A stretch of DNA of 64,000 nt from Pseudomonadota bacterium (GCA_023451825.1 JAEXYA010000008.1:123558-187557); one strand, 5' to 3'; shown: positions 54,943 to 63,694, numbered from the stretch's first letter. Notes: generated by a model from the sequence alone, not told the origin. Numbers and translations are program-made.

Positions 54943-56145
54943 TCACCGCTTCGTACAATCGGAATAGAATGTTCCATTGGACGCTTCGGTTCGCTCCAGA
55001 CAATGCGCGGGATCGGTCACCTTACCTGCGACCGTGAAATCGTAACCCCGGTCCCGCATCACGAGGACGTATCGTCCCGCAGGCAATGAGAAGTCGGCCT
55101 TCTCCGGCTGCACCAGAAGCATGCCCGGACCATTCGGCACCGGACGCACCCGGAATTCGTAGGTGAACTGACGAATGCTCCAGGTATTTTCCACGGGCGT
55201 GAAAGCAGGCCGCCCATTGGGCCCAAAAGTCACCGCACGCTCGACACGCGCGACAACCCGGACATCGAACCGGTCCGGGGAGTTCTCTGCCGTATCCCGG
55301 CGATAGATCACGAAGCCGACCTTCCCGTCGGGAAGCGTCGTTCGGCTTGGTTTCGTGATCGGCGTCGACATCGACACACGCTTGTCGGGCACGGTCTCCG
55401 CAATCGCATCCAGTTCGGTCAACGCGCCATCATGCAAAGCATAGATGCCGAAAACAGTGGGCAATGGAATCCCCGGAATCGCCGGCACAGGAGGCGGCGC
55501 CGGAGCGCTGGACGCTGCCGGCTGCGGGTCGGCTGGCGTTGTCGCGGCCGGCGGTGGCGTTGGCTCCTGGCGAACAGGCTCTCGGTTTGAGGCCACGCCA
55601 AGGTACCTGCCTGGTTGGACAACCCCTCCTTTGACCAAAGCCACCACGGCGGTGGCCGCCAGCAAAGGAACCAAGATCACCAACCATAGCGGCGGCCGAA
55701 AGCCACGACGACCATCCCGAACAGGTTGCACAACGTGGTCAGCCGCCCCATCGACAACAAAGCTATCGGAGGCATCTCGGTGAGCAGAAGACACGACCCG
55801 GCTTGGCGCAAGCACACCGACGTCAATCCTTCCGGCTCTCATCTCCGCCGGCGGTGGCGGCAAGAAGGTGACATGGTCGGACTTGACCGAAAACGCCTCG
55901 ACGCCGTCGATCGCCGTTTCGAGCGCTTCGGTGAGACGGTCCCTTTCGCTGCGCTCGAGCGCCGCGGAATCGATCTTGAGCCTGGCTCTGGCGACTTCGT
56001 AGATCGCCCAGCGCAGCTGGGCAGGATCGCTCTTCACCTGGTCGATAATCCGCGACAGCACGAGCGCATATTCGACGTCCTGGCCGCGCGCCGGCATCTG
56101 AGTGGTGGTCTCGTTTTTCGATTGCTCTGGCGGCGTCGACGTCAT
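54943..56145 (-). CDS. Membrane protein with Pro-rich linker, hypothetical
   Basis: A 400-residue protein. The cytosolic N-terminal half (VEYALVLSRIIDQVKSDPAQ, WAIYEVARARLKIDSAALER) is followed by one membrane helix (PLWLVILVPLLAATAVVALV), a Pro/Ala-rich linker (PTPPPAATTPADPQP), and a C-terminal periplasmic domain (VRVVARVERAVTFGP, TWSIRQFTYEFRVRPVPN, VLVMRDRGYDFTVAG). The start at 56145 is chosen because the ORF upstream is low-quality. The layout suggests a transmembrane signalling or envelope-stress protein. The family is not identified. Confidence 0.65.
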   Translation of the reverse strand: MTSTPPEQSKNETTTQMPARGQDVEYALVLSRIIDQVKSDPAQLRWAIYEVARARLKIDSAALERSERDRLTEALETAIDGVEAFSVKSDHVTFLPPPPAEMRAGRIDVGVLAPSRVVSSAHRDASDSFVVDGAADHVVQPVRDGRRGFRPPLWLVILVPLLAATAVVALVKGGVVQPGRYLGVASNREPVRQEPTPPPAATTPADPQPAASSAPAPPPVPAIPGIPLPTVFGIYALHDGALTELDAIAETVPDKRVSMSTPITKPSRTTLPDGKVGFVIYRRDTAENSPDRFDVRVVARVERAVTFGPNGRPAFTPVENTWSIRQFTYEFRVRPVPNGPGMLLVQPEKADFSLPAGRYVLVMRDRGYDFTVAGKVTDPAHCLERTEASNGTFYSDCTKR

Positions 56146-56498
56146 GCTTGAGTGCTTGCAGGCGGGAAGGAAAATCGGGTTCGGGTTAGTCCAATACCGC
56201 ACTTGAACAACGTTGAACGAGAATAACAAGATTTCTTTCCACACCGGCGAAGCGCGACTGCAGCCTCGTCGATGCGGATGCCGCCGAGGCTCGGATCCAT
56301 CAGCCGAGTGGACGATGCAGGAGTCTGCAGGCCCTGCCAAAAACGGGCGCTTCGGTCGCGCGGTTCCAGCCACCACGCATTGATTAAATTTAATTTGAAT
56401 TCACCACCCGGGATGGTGGAGACCATATTGGCGTTTCTCTGTTGATAAAGCCGTCACACTACGAACGGGTAACAACGTATGTGCATTGGAGGCGAACA
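56146..56498. promoter_or_regulatory. Divergent region with a perfect AT palindrome
   Basis: A stretch of 353 bases between a minus-strand membrane protein and the P4 gene. At 56383-56394 lies ATTAAATTTAAT, a perfect twelve-base palindrome, followed by TTGAATT. GGAGGCGAAC at 56488-56497 is the strong Shine-Dalgarno of P4. The palindrome is a candidate operator for the P4-X3 unit. Confidence 0.5.
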
Positions 56499-56774
56499 AT
56501 GCTGACCAATCCAACCATCATCAAATGGGCAAAGGAAACGCTGCTACGCGCAGGTGCAGCAAAACACTGTCCCACGCACCGAGAACTTCAAGCGGTGGAA
56601 GATGATACTGCAGTGCGTCGCGCCGTTTTGCTGGTACGGATTAACCCGTTCGAAGACTTGTCTGCCAATGCAAGCGAATTCGCATTGCTCGAAACATATT
56701 TGTCATTATCCCAAAATTGCCAAAAATGTGCGCCAGACACTGTCGCATCGATCAATTCGCTAAAACTAAAATGA
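56499..56774 (+). CDS. P4: small protein with CxxH...CxxC motif
   Basis: A 91-residue paralogue: MLTNPTIIKWAKETLLRAGA, AKHCPTH, AVRRAVLLVRI, FEDLSANASEFALLETYLSL and NCQKC. The ATG at 56499 has GGAGG closely upstream, and the MLTNP start equals that of P2. XRE gene X3 starts 92 bases downstream. The C terminus beyond the CxxC is variable in all copies. It forms, with X3, P5 and X4, a tandem of two pairs in 2 kb. Confidence 0.8.
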   Translation: MLTNPTIIKWAKETLLRAGAAKHCPTHRELQAVEDDTAVRRAVLLVRINPFEDLSANASEFALLETYLSLSQNCQKCAPDTVASINSLKLK

Positions 56775-56866
56775 GCTGATCTTCCTTTTCACGTATCGAA
56801 AACATTTTGTTTGTTTCGATTCGCGCATTATGTTTAGCGGCGTTGGAACTCAAGATGGGACTTGAA

Positions 56867-57235
56867 ATGCCAAAGACCAGTTTGAAGGCAGGGTCCTTCG
56901 CGGATCGCGTCGTGACTTTGCGAGAGCAACAGTCCCTTACCGCTACCGATCTCGCCAAGCTAGCCAACGTCACTCCCGCCGCCGTTTGGAACTGGGAGAA
57001 GAACGGAACGACACCGCGCGCAGCAACGATCAATACGATCGCAAACAAGCTCGGCGTGACCCCTGAGTTCTTGCTGAATGGCGAGGAAGTGGTACGCGCG
57101 ATCGCCAGCCCAAGAATGATCGAACTTCATCAGCCGCAGATCGACGTGGGAAGCTTGCTGGAGAGCGCAACGCTTGAAGATCTGATCAGAGGCATTGAAG
57201 CAAAGGGCTTCGCGGTCACCATTCAATCCCGCTAG
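56867..57235 (+). CDS. X3: XRE-family helix-turn-helix regulator
   Basis: A 122-residue regulator: REQQSLTATDLAKLANVTP, AAVWNWEKNGTTPRAATI, IANKLGVTPEFLLNGEEV and the family tail ATLEDLIRGIEAKGFAVTI. The start at 56867 (MPKTSLKAGSFADRV) is set by alignment with the other X proteins; a TTG at 56807 would add 20 residues. It pairs with P4 upstream and is followed by the P5-X4 pair. It probably binds an operator near its own pair or in a neighbouring module. Confidence 0.85.
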   Translation: MPKTSLKAGSFADRVVTLREQQSLTATDLAKLANVTPAAVWNWEKNGTTPRAATINTIANKLGVTPEFLLNGEEVVRAIASPRMIELHQPQIDVGSLLESATLEDLIRGIEAKGFAVTIQSR

Positions 57236-57823
57236 CCGTTATTTTCTGCATCTAAGTTTTTGCGCCTTCGTCGGCAATGGTTTCGACTTGCCATCATCGA
57301 TGAACGCTGAATTGCGTCATGACGGCAGGCGCTAGTATTGGCTCGCACCTCCCTCATTCCGCAATCGGTGACGAGCGTGGCTGATTGCGCAATCGAGCCA
57401 ATCGACCATCTCCGAGACCGCTCTCGTTTCTTCATCCATGGCGCATAGCGCTCTTCTCTTTCAGCACGCCCAGAGACCAAGGGCATCATGAAGGTCGGCC
57501 AGCTTCGATGAAGACGTGGCTCGGGAGCAATGTGCCGACGAAAGACGGCGTTGCCGCTAGACCCCGGCCTGAATTAAAAATTAATGCCAAAATCTAAAAA
57601 TCTCTGAACCAATATAAATGTGAGATGACCTATCGATAATCGCATTTGGGGTTCGAGCAAGAACGCACATGTTGTGAGCGGCATATCATACCGCAAGCCA
57701 TTTTAATGCCGTTACAAACTAAGTCCACGCCGTCGAAATACAATCTAGGATGGTGCGATGCTGCGACCGGCCAGTTGCGAGAGTCTGTCCGTTCAAAATT
57801 TAGCATAGCCAATGGGGGCAAAG
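57236..57823. other. Intergenic region between the two P-X pairs
   Basis: A stretch of 588 bases. No convincing gene: minus frame 57232-57489 and plus frame 57385-57597 are Arg/Ser-rich noise. AT-rich stretches lie at 57570-57600 (GAATTAAAAATTAATGCC) and ATTTTAAT at 57700-57707. The latter matches an arm of the inverted repeat upstream of the NRPS gene. Confidence 0.4.
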
Positions 57824-58153
57824 ATGCGAGCAATCGGGGAATGTCTCGTCAAGAACCCAACGATCATCCAGTGGGCGCATAGATCGCTGATCGTCGCCGG
57901 TGCGGCGACCCGCTGCCACAATGGCTGCGTGATCCGGTCTGAGCGTGGCGCCCCTGCCGTACGCCGGGCGGTCATTATCGCAAGGCTCGCGTCATTCGAC
58001 GATCTCTCGCCGGACGCTGCGGAATTGGCCATTCTCGAGACCTACCTCCAACTGGCTGAGCGATGCACACATTGCGTTCCCGTGCCTCACGTTCGCCCGG
58101 CGGCGCTGCAAGCTGACCAGGATCGTCGCTTGGCGAGGCGCTTTTCGCGCTAG
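57824..58153 (+). CDS. P5: small Cys-motif protein, variant metal site
   Basis: A 109-residue paralogue: LVKNPTIIQWAHRSLIVAGA, ATRCHNGC, AVRRAVIIARL, FDDLSPDAAELAILETYL and ERCTHC. The first pair differs from the others: CHNGC replaces the usual CxxH. The MRAIGECLVKNP start matches P1 better than the other copies, so P1 and P5 may be a recent pair. It is followed 53 bases later by X4. A basic C-terminal tail (DQDRRLARRFSR) is unique to this copy. Confidence 0.78.
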   Translation: MRAIGECLVKNPTIIQWAHRSLIVAGAATRCHNGCVIRSERGAPAVRRAVIIARLASFDDLSPDAAELAILETYLQLAERCTHCVPVPHVRPAALQADQDRRLARRFSR

Positions 58154-58206
58154 GAACTTTAATGATTCTGGTATTATCGTGGTGTCCTCAACGTTGGCGA
58201 GGCATC

Positions 58207-58563
58207 ATGGCCCGAAAATGCGAGAACTTTGCATCCCGTATTGCTGCGCTCCGGCGACAGAACGCGTTGACGGCGTCGGATCTTGCCAAGCTCGCCAATG
58301 TGACCCCGGCGGCGGTCTGGAACTGGGAAAAGAACGGCATCACGCCGCGTCCTGCCACCATTGACGTCCTGGCCAGCAAACTCGGGGTCACATCCAAATT
58401 TCTACTGACGGGCGAGCACAACGAAAAACAGTCGCCCGATTTGCCGCCGTTCCATCTGCGCAACATGCTGGCGAGAGCGTCGCTGGAAGAATTGGTTCAG
58501 GCCATCGAAGCCAGGGGTTTCGTCGTCTCCGTTCAAGCCAATGAAGATGGCGCCCCGACGTAA
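58207..58563 (+). CDS. X4: XRE-family helix-turn-helix regulator
   Basis: A 118-residue regulator: RRQNALTASDLAKLANVTP, AAVWNWEKNGITPRPATI, LASKLGVTSKFLLTGEHN and tail ASLEELVQAIEARGFVVSV. The ATG at 58207 gives the same MAR-type start as X1. It pairs with P5. It is most like X1 in the LASKLGVTSxFLLTGE segment. Position between curli and sugar-modification genes suggests control of matrix genes, unproven. Confidence 0.85.
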   Translation: MARKCENFASRIAALRRQNALTASDLAKLANVTPAAVWNWEKNGITPRPATIDVLASKLGVTSKFLLTGEHNEKQSPDLPPFHLRNMLARASLEELVQAIEARGFVVSVQANEDGAPT

Positions 58564-58837
58564 CAAGACCCCACCGTGGACTGTGCGCCGTAGCGGCAGA
58601 CCAATGGCGAACCACCAACGATCCCTCGCCGCTTATAGTGACGGATAGACGAGATCGTTCAGCTCTTTCCGGTTTATCCCCGCAGGCGGCCCGACACCTC
58701 ATCAAAGAACGGATGAGGTTCAACTAGACAGCCTCGTCAGATCACGATCTACTGTATACCACCACTCAACAGCATTTCAGCCGCGCTTTGAATTGCGATG
58801 CGTCGTCAGAGCGGACCACGTGTCACTGGATTTCTCG

Positions 58838-59878
58838 ATGGCCATGGATCAAGGCGTAGTGGTTGTACTGGTCATTGGCGGCACCGGCTTCATCGGCAGC
58901 GCCGTTGTCAGAGCGCTGCGGATCGAGGGACATCGTGTCATCTCCTCGTCCCGTGCAGCGACCACTTCTGCCAATGATACGATATCGCTTGATGTGCTGG
59001 ACCGTGATGCAGTCATGTCCGCGACATCCGGGATCGATTGCGTCGTCAATTGCTACCGAGATAGTCAAAGCGAGCACGAGTCGGCCATCGCTATTGCCAA
59101 CATTCTCGATTGTTGCACGGCTAATGGCGTCAAGAAACTGGTCCAATTCAGTTCTATTGCCGTGTACGGCGACGCTGAGGGGCTTGTTGATGAATGGACG
59201 CCCCCCGTCGAGCCCATCAGTTGGTACGGGAAAGCGAAAAGCGTCGCTGAGCGTGCCTGCCACGCCAAAGCATCGTCTACTTTTCACATCGCAATTCTCA
59301 GGCCGACCTTGGTCTACGGCCCCCGCGGCGAGGAATGGTTCACCAGTTTTCTCACAAGCATTGCGTCAGGCCGTCTTGGAAATCTTGGCCCCAAAGGAGA
59401 GGGCTTTGCGAATTTGATCTATGTCGATGACGTCGCAGCTATGTGCGCGACATTGGTTCGATCGCAGATCCCTCCGTTCTCGATCGCCATCGCCAATGGA
59501 TCGGAACGCGTAACGTTCAATTCGTACTTTGACGAGATCCGCCGCGTATTGGGACATGAAGATCGACCGACGCAAATCTCCCAGTCACTGATGAGAAAGC
59601 CAATAGCCCTTTCGAGGCGGCTAGGTCGTGGCGCTCTCAAAGTCGCTAGACGCTCGATCTCACTTTTCGTTCGCAATGAGCTGCTACAAAAGCGCATCTT
59701 CCACGGGATCGAGCACGTTCTCCGATCTCGTCCTGAGGACGATGTGGCGCGAAGATATTGCACGACGACATTCTACGTTTCTCGTCAGGCGGGTTTGATG
59801 AATCTCCGTGCGCCTACACCGTTGCATGAGGGCGTCGCCAACTCTGTAAATTGGGCAAGGCACGCCGGGATAATTTAG
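58838..59878 (+). CDS. NAD-dependent epimerase/dehydratase
   Basis: A 346-residue extended short-chain dehydrogenase/reductase: VLVIGGTGFIGSAVVRALR (GxxGxxG), LDVLDRDAV, FSSIAVYGDAEG with the catalytic Ser, and WYGKAKSVAERAC with the YxxxK. The LRPTLVYGPRGEEW segment is typical of sugar epimerases. The start is ATG 58838 or 58844; the ORF upstream is not protein-like. It precedes a GMC oxidoreductase by 29 bases, so they form an operon acting on the same pathway, likely a sugar-nucleotide or lipid-linked sugar modification. Confidence 0.85.
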   Translation: MAMDQGVVVVLVIGGTGFIGSAVVRALRIEGHRVISSSRAATTSANDTISLDVLDRDAVMSATSGIDCVVNCYRDSQSEHESAIAIANILDCCTANGVKKLVQFSSIAVYGDAEGLVDEWTPPVEPISWYGKAKSVAERACHAKASSTFHIAILRPTLVYGPRGEEWFTSFLTSIASGRLGNLGPKGEGFANLIYVDDVAAMCATLVRSQIPPFSIAIANGSERVTFNSYFDEIRRVLGHEDRPTQISQSLMRKPIALSRRLGRGALKVARRSISLFVRNELLQKRIFHGIEHVLRSRPEDDVARRYCTTTFYVSRQAGLMNLRAPTPLHEGVANSVNWARHAGII

Positions 59879-59907
59879 ATTTTTGCCCATAGATATTTGA
59901 GAGTAAT

Positions 59908-61560
59908 ATGTTTTTTGACCTGGAGACGCCGTCCTGCCCTCTGCAGTTCGAAGCTGACGTTTGTGTCATAGGGGCGGGCCCAGCCGGCATAACAATCGCT
60001 CAACAGCTTCTCGGCAGCGGACTCCGCGTCTGTTTGGCCGAAGGAGGCGGCTGGCAGGAGGAGCCGACATCGCAAGAGCTCTATGATGGTTCGTGCATCG
60101 GGCACCCGATGGACCTGACGCAGGGGCGTCATCGCGTCTTCGGAGGCTCGGCAACTCAGTGGGGTGGACGATGCGCGGTCTTGGATCCGATTGATTTCGA
60201 AGAGCGCCATTGGGTGCCGCATTCAGGCTGGCCGATCGGCATGGAAACGCTTGGCCCCTATTATGAGCGCGCGAAAAGAGTTTCCAACTTCGAAGACCCC
60301 TGGGTGGATGACACCACCGCATCGACCTTGATTGGACATTCAATCGATCCAGGCAGCGACCAGATTGTGCCTTATATCTGGCGTGGGGCGTCGCGGGACA
60401 TGCCGATTACCTGGCGATCTTATGTCGCGATGGGCTTTCTGCCCAGTTTCGATTGGGCCCGCGCCTATCGCAGCGACCTCGTCAACGATCGCAACACGTT
60501 TGTCGTACTCCATGCAAACCTGATCTCGATGCAGGACAATGCTGGCTCAGATGCGATCGAGAGCGCCCTCTTTCGATCGCTGAATGGCAATACCCTCACC
60601 ATTCGCGCACGAGCCTTTGTTGTGTGTTGTAGCGGAATCGAGAATGCCAGGATCGCGCTGAACCTGCCCGAACAATTGGCCGAAAAGCTGAATCGCCACG
60701 GAAACGTCGGCCGGTTCTTTGCCCAGCATCCTCGGGGAAGCATCCTTGACGTCAAAACGTCCAGGGCCCAAGCCCTGAGGCTGCAAAAGACATTCTCCAT
60801 CTTCAGCAGGCCGCCGCGCTTCCCTGTGCAATATGAGCGCGGCCTGGCGTTGTCGGACAGCGCGCAACGAACGCACCATATCCTGAATGCCAGCGCGGCG
60901 TTCTACTATTTTCCATCGGAGAACTCGGCCTGGGCAGCGGGGCGCCGCCTTCGCGACGCGCTGCGATCACGCAAGCTATCGCGGTCAATGGTCGTCGACG
61001 CTTTGGCTCTGCTCCAGGATTCCAGGGCAACAGCAGCAGCGGCCTTCAAGAAATATATTTCCGCTTTTCAGATCATCCTCCCGGATCCCAAGGTGGAGGT
61101 TCACATCGACCTCGAGCAAGCACCTAATCCCGAGAGTCGCATTCGGCTACGTGATGATCGTGATGCATTGGGTGTCAGGCGGATCGAAGTCGATTGGCGC
61201 ATCTCCGATCTTGAAAGAAAAACGGCAAGAATTTTCGCGGAAGAGATTGCAGGAATGCTGGAGCGTTTGAATCTGGGCGCACCGAAGCTGGCAGATTGGC
61301 TGTATGGCTCCGATCAAATCCGCGAAGAAGACTTACGCGGGAACTATCACTTCATCGGCGCCACCCGGATGGCGAAGCACGAAGAGCACGGTGTCGTCGA
61401 TCAGAACTGTCGCGCATTCGGTATCAGCAACTTGTTCTTTGCCGGAGCGTCCGTATTTCCGACCGGCGGGCATGCCAACCCGACTCTCACGATTGTCGCT
61501 TTGGCGGTCAGGGTTGCAGACACCCTGCGGACAGAACTCAGCCCGGCACAGGTTGGCTGA
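59908..61560 (+). CDS. GMC-family FAD-dependent oxidoreductase (second copy)
   Basis: A 550-residue flavoprotein: VCVIGAGPAGITIAQQLLG at the N terminus, then RHRVFGGSATQWGGRC, LDPIDFEERHWVPHSGWPI and C-terminal VFPTGGHANPTLTIVALAV with the active-site His/Asn. It shares the DPIDFE-R-WVP-SGWPI block with the protein at 39076, so the two belong to one subfamily that seems associated with surface polysaccharide loci. GAGAG precedes the ATG. The substrate is unknown, probably a sugar or polyol. Confidence 0.9.
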   Translation: MFFDLETPSCPLQFEADVCVIGAGPAGITIAQQLLGSGLRVCLAEGGGWQEEPTSQELYDGSCIGHPMDLTQGRHRVFGGSATQWGGRCAVLDPIDFEERHWVPHSGWPIGMETLGPYYERAKRVSNFEDPWVDDTTASTLIGHSIDPGSDQIVPYIWRGASRDMPITWRSYVAMGFLPSFDWARAYRSDLVNDRNTFVVLHANLISMQDNAGSDAIESALFRSLNGNTLTIRARAFVVCCSGIENARIALNLPEQLAEKLNRHGNVGRFFAQHPRGSILDVKTSRAQALRLQKTFSIFSRPPRFPVQYERGLALSDSAQRTHHILNASAAFYYFPSENSAWAAGRRLRDALRSRKLSRSMVVDALALLQDSRATAAAAFKKYISAFQIILPDPKVEVHIDLEQAPNPESRIRLRDDRDALGVRRIEVDWRISDLERKTARIFAEEIAGMLERLNLGAPKLADWLYGSDQIREEDLRGNYHFIGATRMAKHEEHGVVDQNCRAFGISNLFFAGASVFPTGGHANPTLTIVALAVRVADTLRTELSPAQVG

Positions 61561-61925
61561 AGGTTCGTACCTACACTGCCCACCACATCAGGTACCTGGG
61601 TAAGAGGCGATGCTCGATCAACACCCGCGAGCTCTCGCTTTTCTCATCTTTAATTTTGCCGTCCGAGCAGTGGAATCGTGTGGCTTATTCTGCATGCGCT
61701 CGCGGCGCGGGGTAAATCGCGCAATCCCGCCACAAAATTTAAATTAACCGCCAACAATAACAAAACGACAACCCATTGATTTCGCGATGCTTTATTCGAC
61801 GACAGAAACGTTGTTAAGGTAAAATTAAACATGGCTCTTGCAGATTTAAATTAACAATGCGTAAAGTTTTGGCGTGAGCTCGACGATGGTCGTCGCGCTA
61901 CCAATGGACGACAGGGAACGCCAAA
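61561..61925. promoter_or_regulatory. Promoter region of the long curlin gene
   Basis: A stretch of 365 bases. The twelve-base sequence ATTTAAATTAAC occurs twice as a direct repeat, at 61737-61748 and 61844-61855, 107 bases apart. Each contains the ATTTAAAT palindrome, the first extending to AATTTAAATT. The lower-GC background from 61730 to 61860 is expected of a strong regulated promoter. No gene lies here. Confidence 0.5.
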
Positions 61926-63686
61926 ATGAAGCATCTCACGACGCTGGCCTTGCTCTTGGCCACCACCTCGCTGGCTTCGGCCGCAAGCAACGAATCTTTC
62001 ATCGGCCAGATCGGTGATCGCAACACCGCGCTGGTTGGCCAGACCAACGGCAACAACAAGCAGAACTCGGTTCAGGTCGGTCGCCGCAACACCGCCGTGA
62101 CGGCTCAGGAAACAACGACCGGCACAAAGACCAACGAGTCGAACGTGCTGCAGATCGGCGAGCGCAACGGCGCACTCGTCACCCAGACCGGCGGCAACAA
62201 CCGTCAGAACACGGTTCAGGGCGGCTTCCGCAATAGCGCTGTGACCACCCAGTCGGGTTCGCAGGCGAACAGCAAGCTGAACACGTCCACCACCAGCCAG
62301 TTCGGTGCTTTCAACAACGCGCTTGTTGGACAGAAGGACGGCAACAACACCCAGAACACCCTCCAGATCGGCGTCGGCAATTCGGCTGTCACCGCGCAGG
62401 AGAAGGCTGGCGACAAGACCAACACCTCGAACACGACCCAGCTCGGTGCATTCAACGGCGCGCTCGTCACCCAGACCGGCGGCAACAACGTTCAGAACAC
62501 CCTCAGCGTCGGCGCCGGCAACTCTGCCGTCACCAGCCAGTCGGGCGTGCAAGCCAATGGCCGCGTCAACAACTCGGATATCGTGCAGTTCGGCGTTGGT
62601 AACGCTGCGCTCGCCACCCAGGACGGCGGCAACAACGACCAGGGTACCCTGCAGATCGGCGCCCGCAACGTCGCTGTGACCGGTCAGGTCAGCAACCCGT
62701 ATGGCGGCACGAACACCGCAACCACTGCTCAGATCGGCGTCGGCAACAAGGCTCTGACTGTCCAGAACAGCCATGGCGACGCGAGCTCCAGCGCAAACGC
62801 TTCTCTCAGCGGCAAGCTGGTGATCGGGCAGGCATATTATCCGACGCTGTTCCCGCTGGTGAAACTTGACCCGTCGACGTCGAACTATGGCCCCGTCGCT
62901 GTCCCATACTCGGTGCCCGCTGTTGCTGGTGGCGTGAATCTGTCGTCGACTGTCCAAATCGGCAAAGACAACAGCGCAGTTACCCTTCAGGATGCGAACG
63001 GTGACCGCACTGGCTTGACACTGACCGAGAGCGGCACTGTTAAGGTCGGCACCACAAAGGCACTTGGCTTCGGCAACCCTGTCTACGGGACGTGGACAGT
63101 CACGGGCGACGCCCCCTTCGCAATCGCGCTGAATGGTGTCAGCAACAATGCCACGACCCTTCAAGTTGGCGCGAACAACACCGCTCTGACCGTTCAGAAC
63201 GGTGCTAACCTCCTGCCCGTCGCAAACGACTCACTCGTCGCCCAGCTCGGCGTGCAGAACTCGGCCGTTGTCGGTCAGACCAATGGTCTGAACGCCCAGG
63301 CAACCCTGCAGGCTGGCTACAAGAACGAAGCCGTGACGTCGCAGAAGACCGCTCCGATCGCTGGCACGCTCAACGCAGCCGCTACCGTCCAGGCCGGCGC
63401 TCGCAACAAGGCTCTCACCAGCCAGATCGCGAACCCGCTCTCGGCTGGCATCAACGGCTCGCTGATTGCCCAGCTCGGCGTCGGCAATACCGCTGTCGCC
63501 GCGCAGTCTCAGAGCGGTTCCGGCACCGGCCTGCAGCCGATGATCGGCGCGAACACCCAGGCGACCGTGCAGGTTGGCTACGCCAACAGCGCGTTCACCA
63601 GCCAGGTTGCAAGCGCAGCTGTCCAGAACACCTCGGTCACCGCGCAGTTCGGTTCGCACAACGCTGCGATCACCGTCCAGAAGTAA
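61926..63686 (+). CDS. Very long curlin-repeat protein, likely the major fibre subunit
   Basis: A 586-residue secreted protein with signal peptide MKHLTTLALLLATTSLASAA. I count 19 curlin units of the form Q-x-G-x2-N-x-A-x3-Q, for example VQVGRRNTAVTAQ, LQIGVGNSAVTAQ and AQLGVGNTAVAAQ. Usual CsgA has five units in about 150 residues. Alternate units differ (F/L-G-x-F/x-N-x-ALV versus I-G-x-G-N-SAVT), giving a two-unit period. Two non-repeat inserts interrupt the array, one containing YYPTLFPLVKLDPSTSNYGP after unit 11 and one containing FGNPVYGTWTVTGDAPFAI after unit 12. It is exported by CsgG/CsgF and forms amyloid. Confidence 0.92.
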   Translation: MKHLTTLALLLATTSLASAASNESFIGQIGDRNTALVGQTNGNNKQNSVQVGRRNTAVTAQETTTGTKTNESNVLQIGERNGALVTQTGGNNRQNTVQGGFRNSAVTTQSGSQANSKLNTSTTSQFGAFNNALVGQKDGNNTQNTLQIGVGNSAVTAQEKAGDKTNTSNTTQLGAFNGALVTQTGGNNVQNTLSVGAGNSAVTSQSGVQANGRVNNSDIVQFGVGNAALATQDGGNNDQGTLQIGARNVAVTGQVSNPYGGTNTATTAQIGVGNKALTVQNSHGDASSSANASLSGKLVIGQAYYPTLFPLVKLDPSTSNYGPVAVPYSVPAVAGGVNLSSTVQIGKDNSAVTLQDANGDRTGLTLTESGTVKVGTTKALGFGNPVYGTWTVTGDAPFAIALNGVSNNATTLQVGANNTALTVQNGANLLPVANDSLVAQLGVQNSAVVGQTNGLNAQATLQAGYKNEAVTSQKTAPIAGTLNAAATVQAGARNKALTSQIANPLSAGINGSLIAQLGVGNTAVAAQSQSGSGTGLQPMIGANTQATVQVGYANSAFTSQVASAAVQNTSVTAQFGSHNAAITVQK

Positions 63687-63694
63687 GAGCCAAG

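Noticed and set aside
61851..63164. Large minus-strand frame opposite the curlin gene
   Set aside because: Mirror of the repetitive plus-strand coding sequence; no domain and an improbable Asp/Val/Ala-repeat composition.
61926..63686. Repeats in this gene as a CRISPR-like or non-coding tandem array
   Set aside because: Repeats are at protein level in one open frame with a signal peptide; no regular spacer structure.
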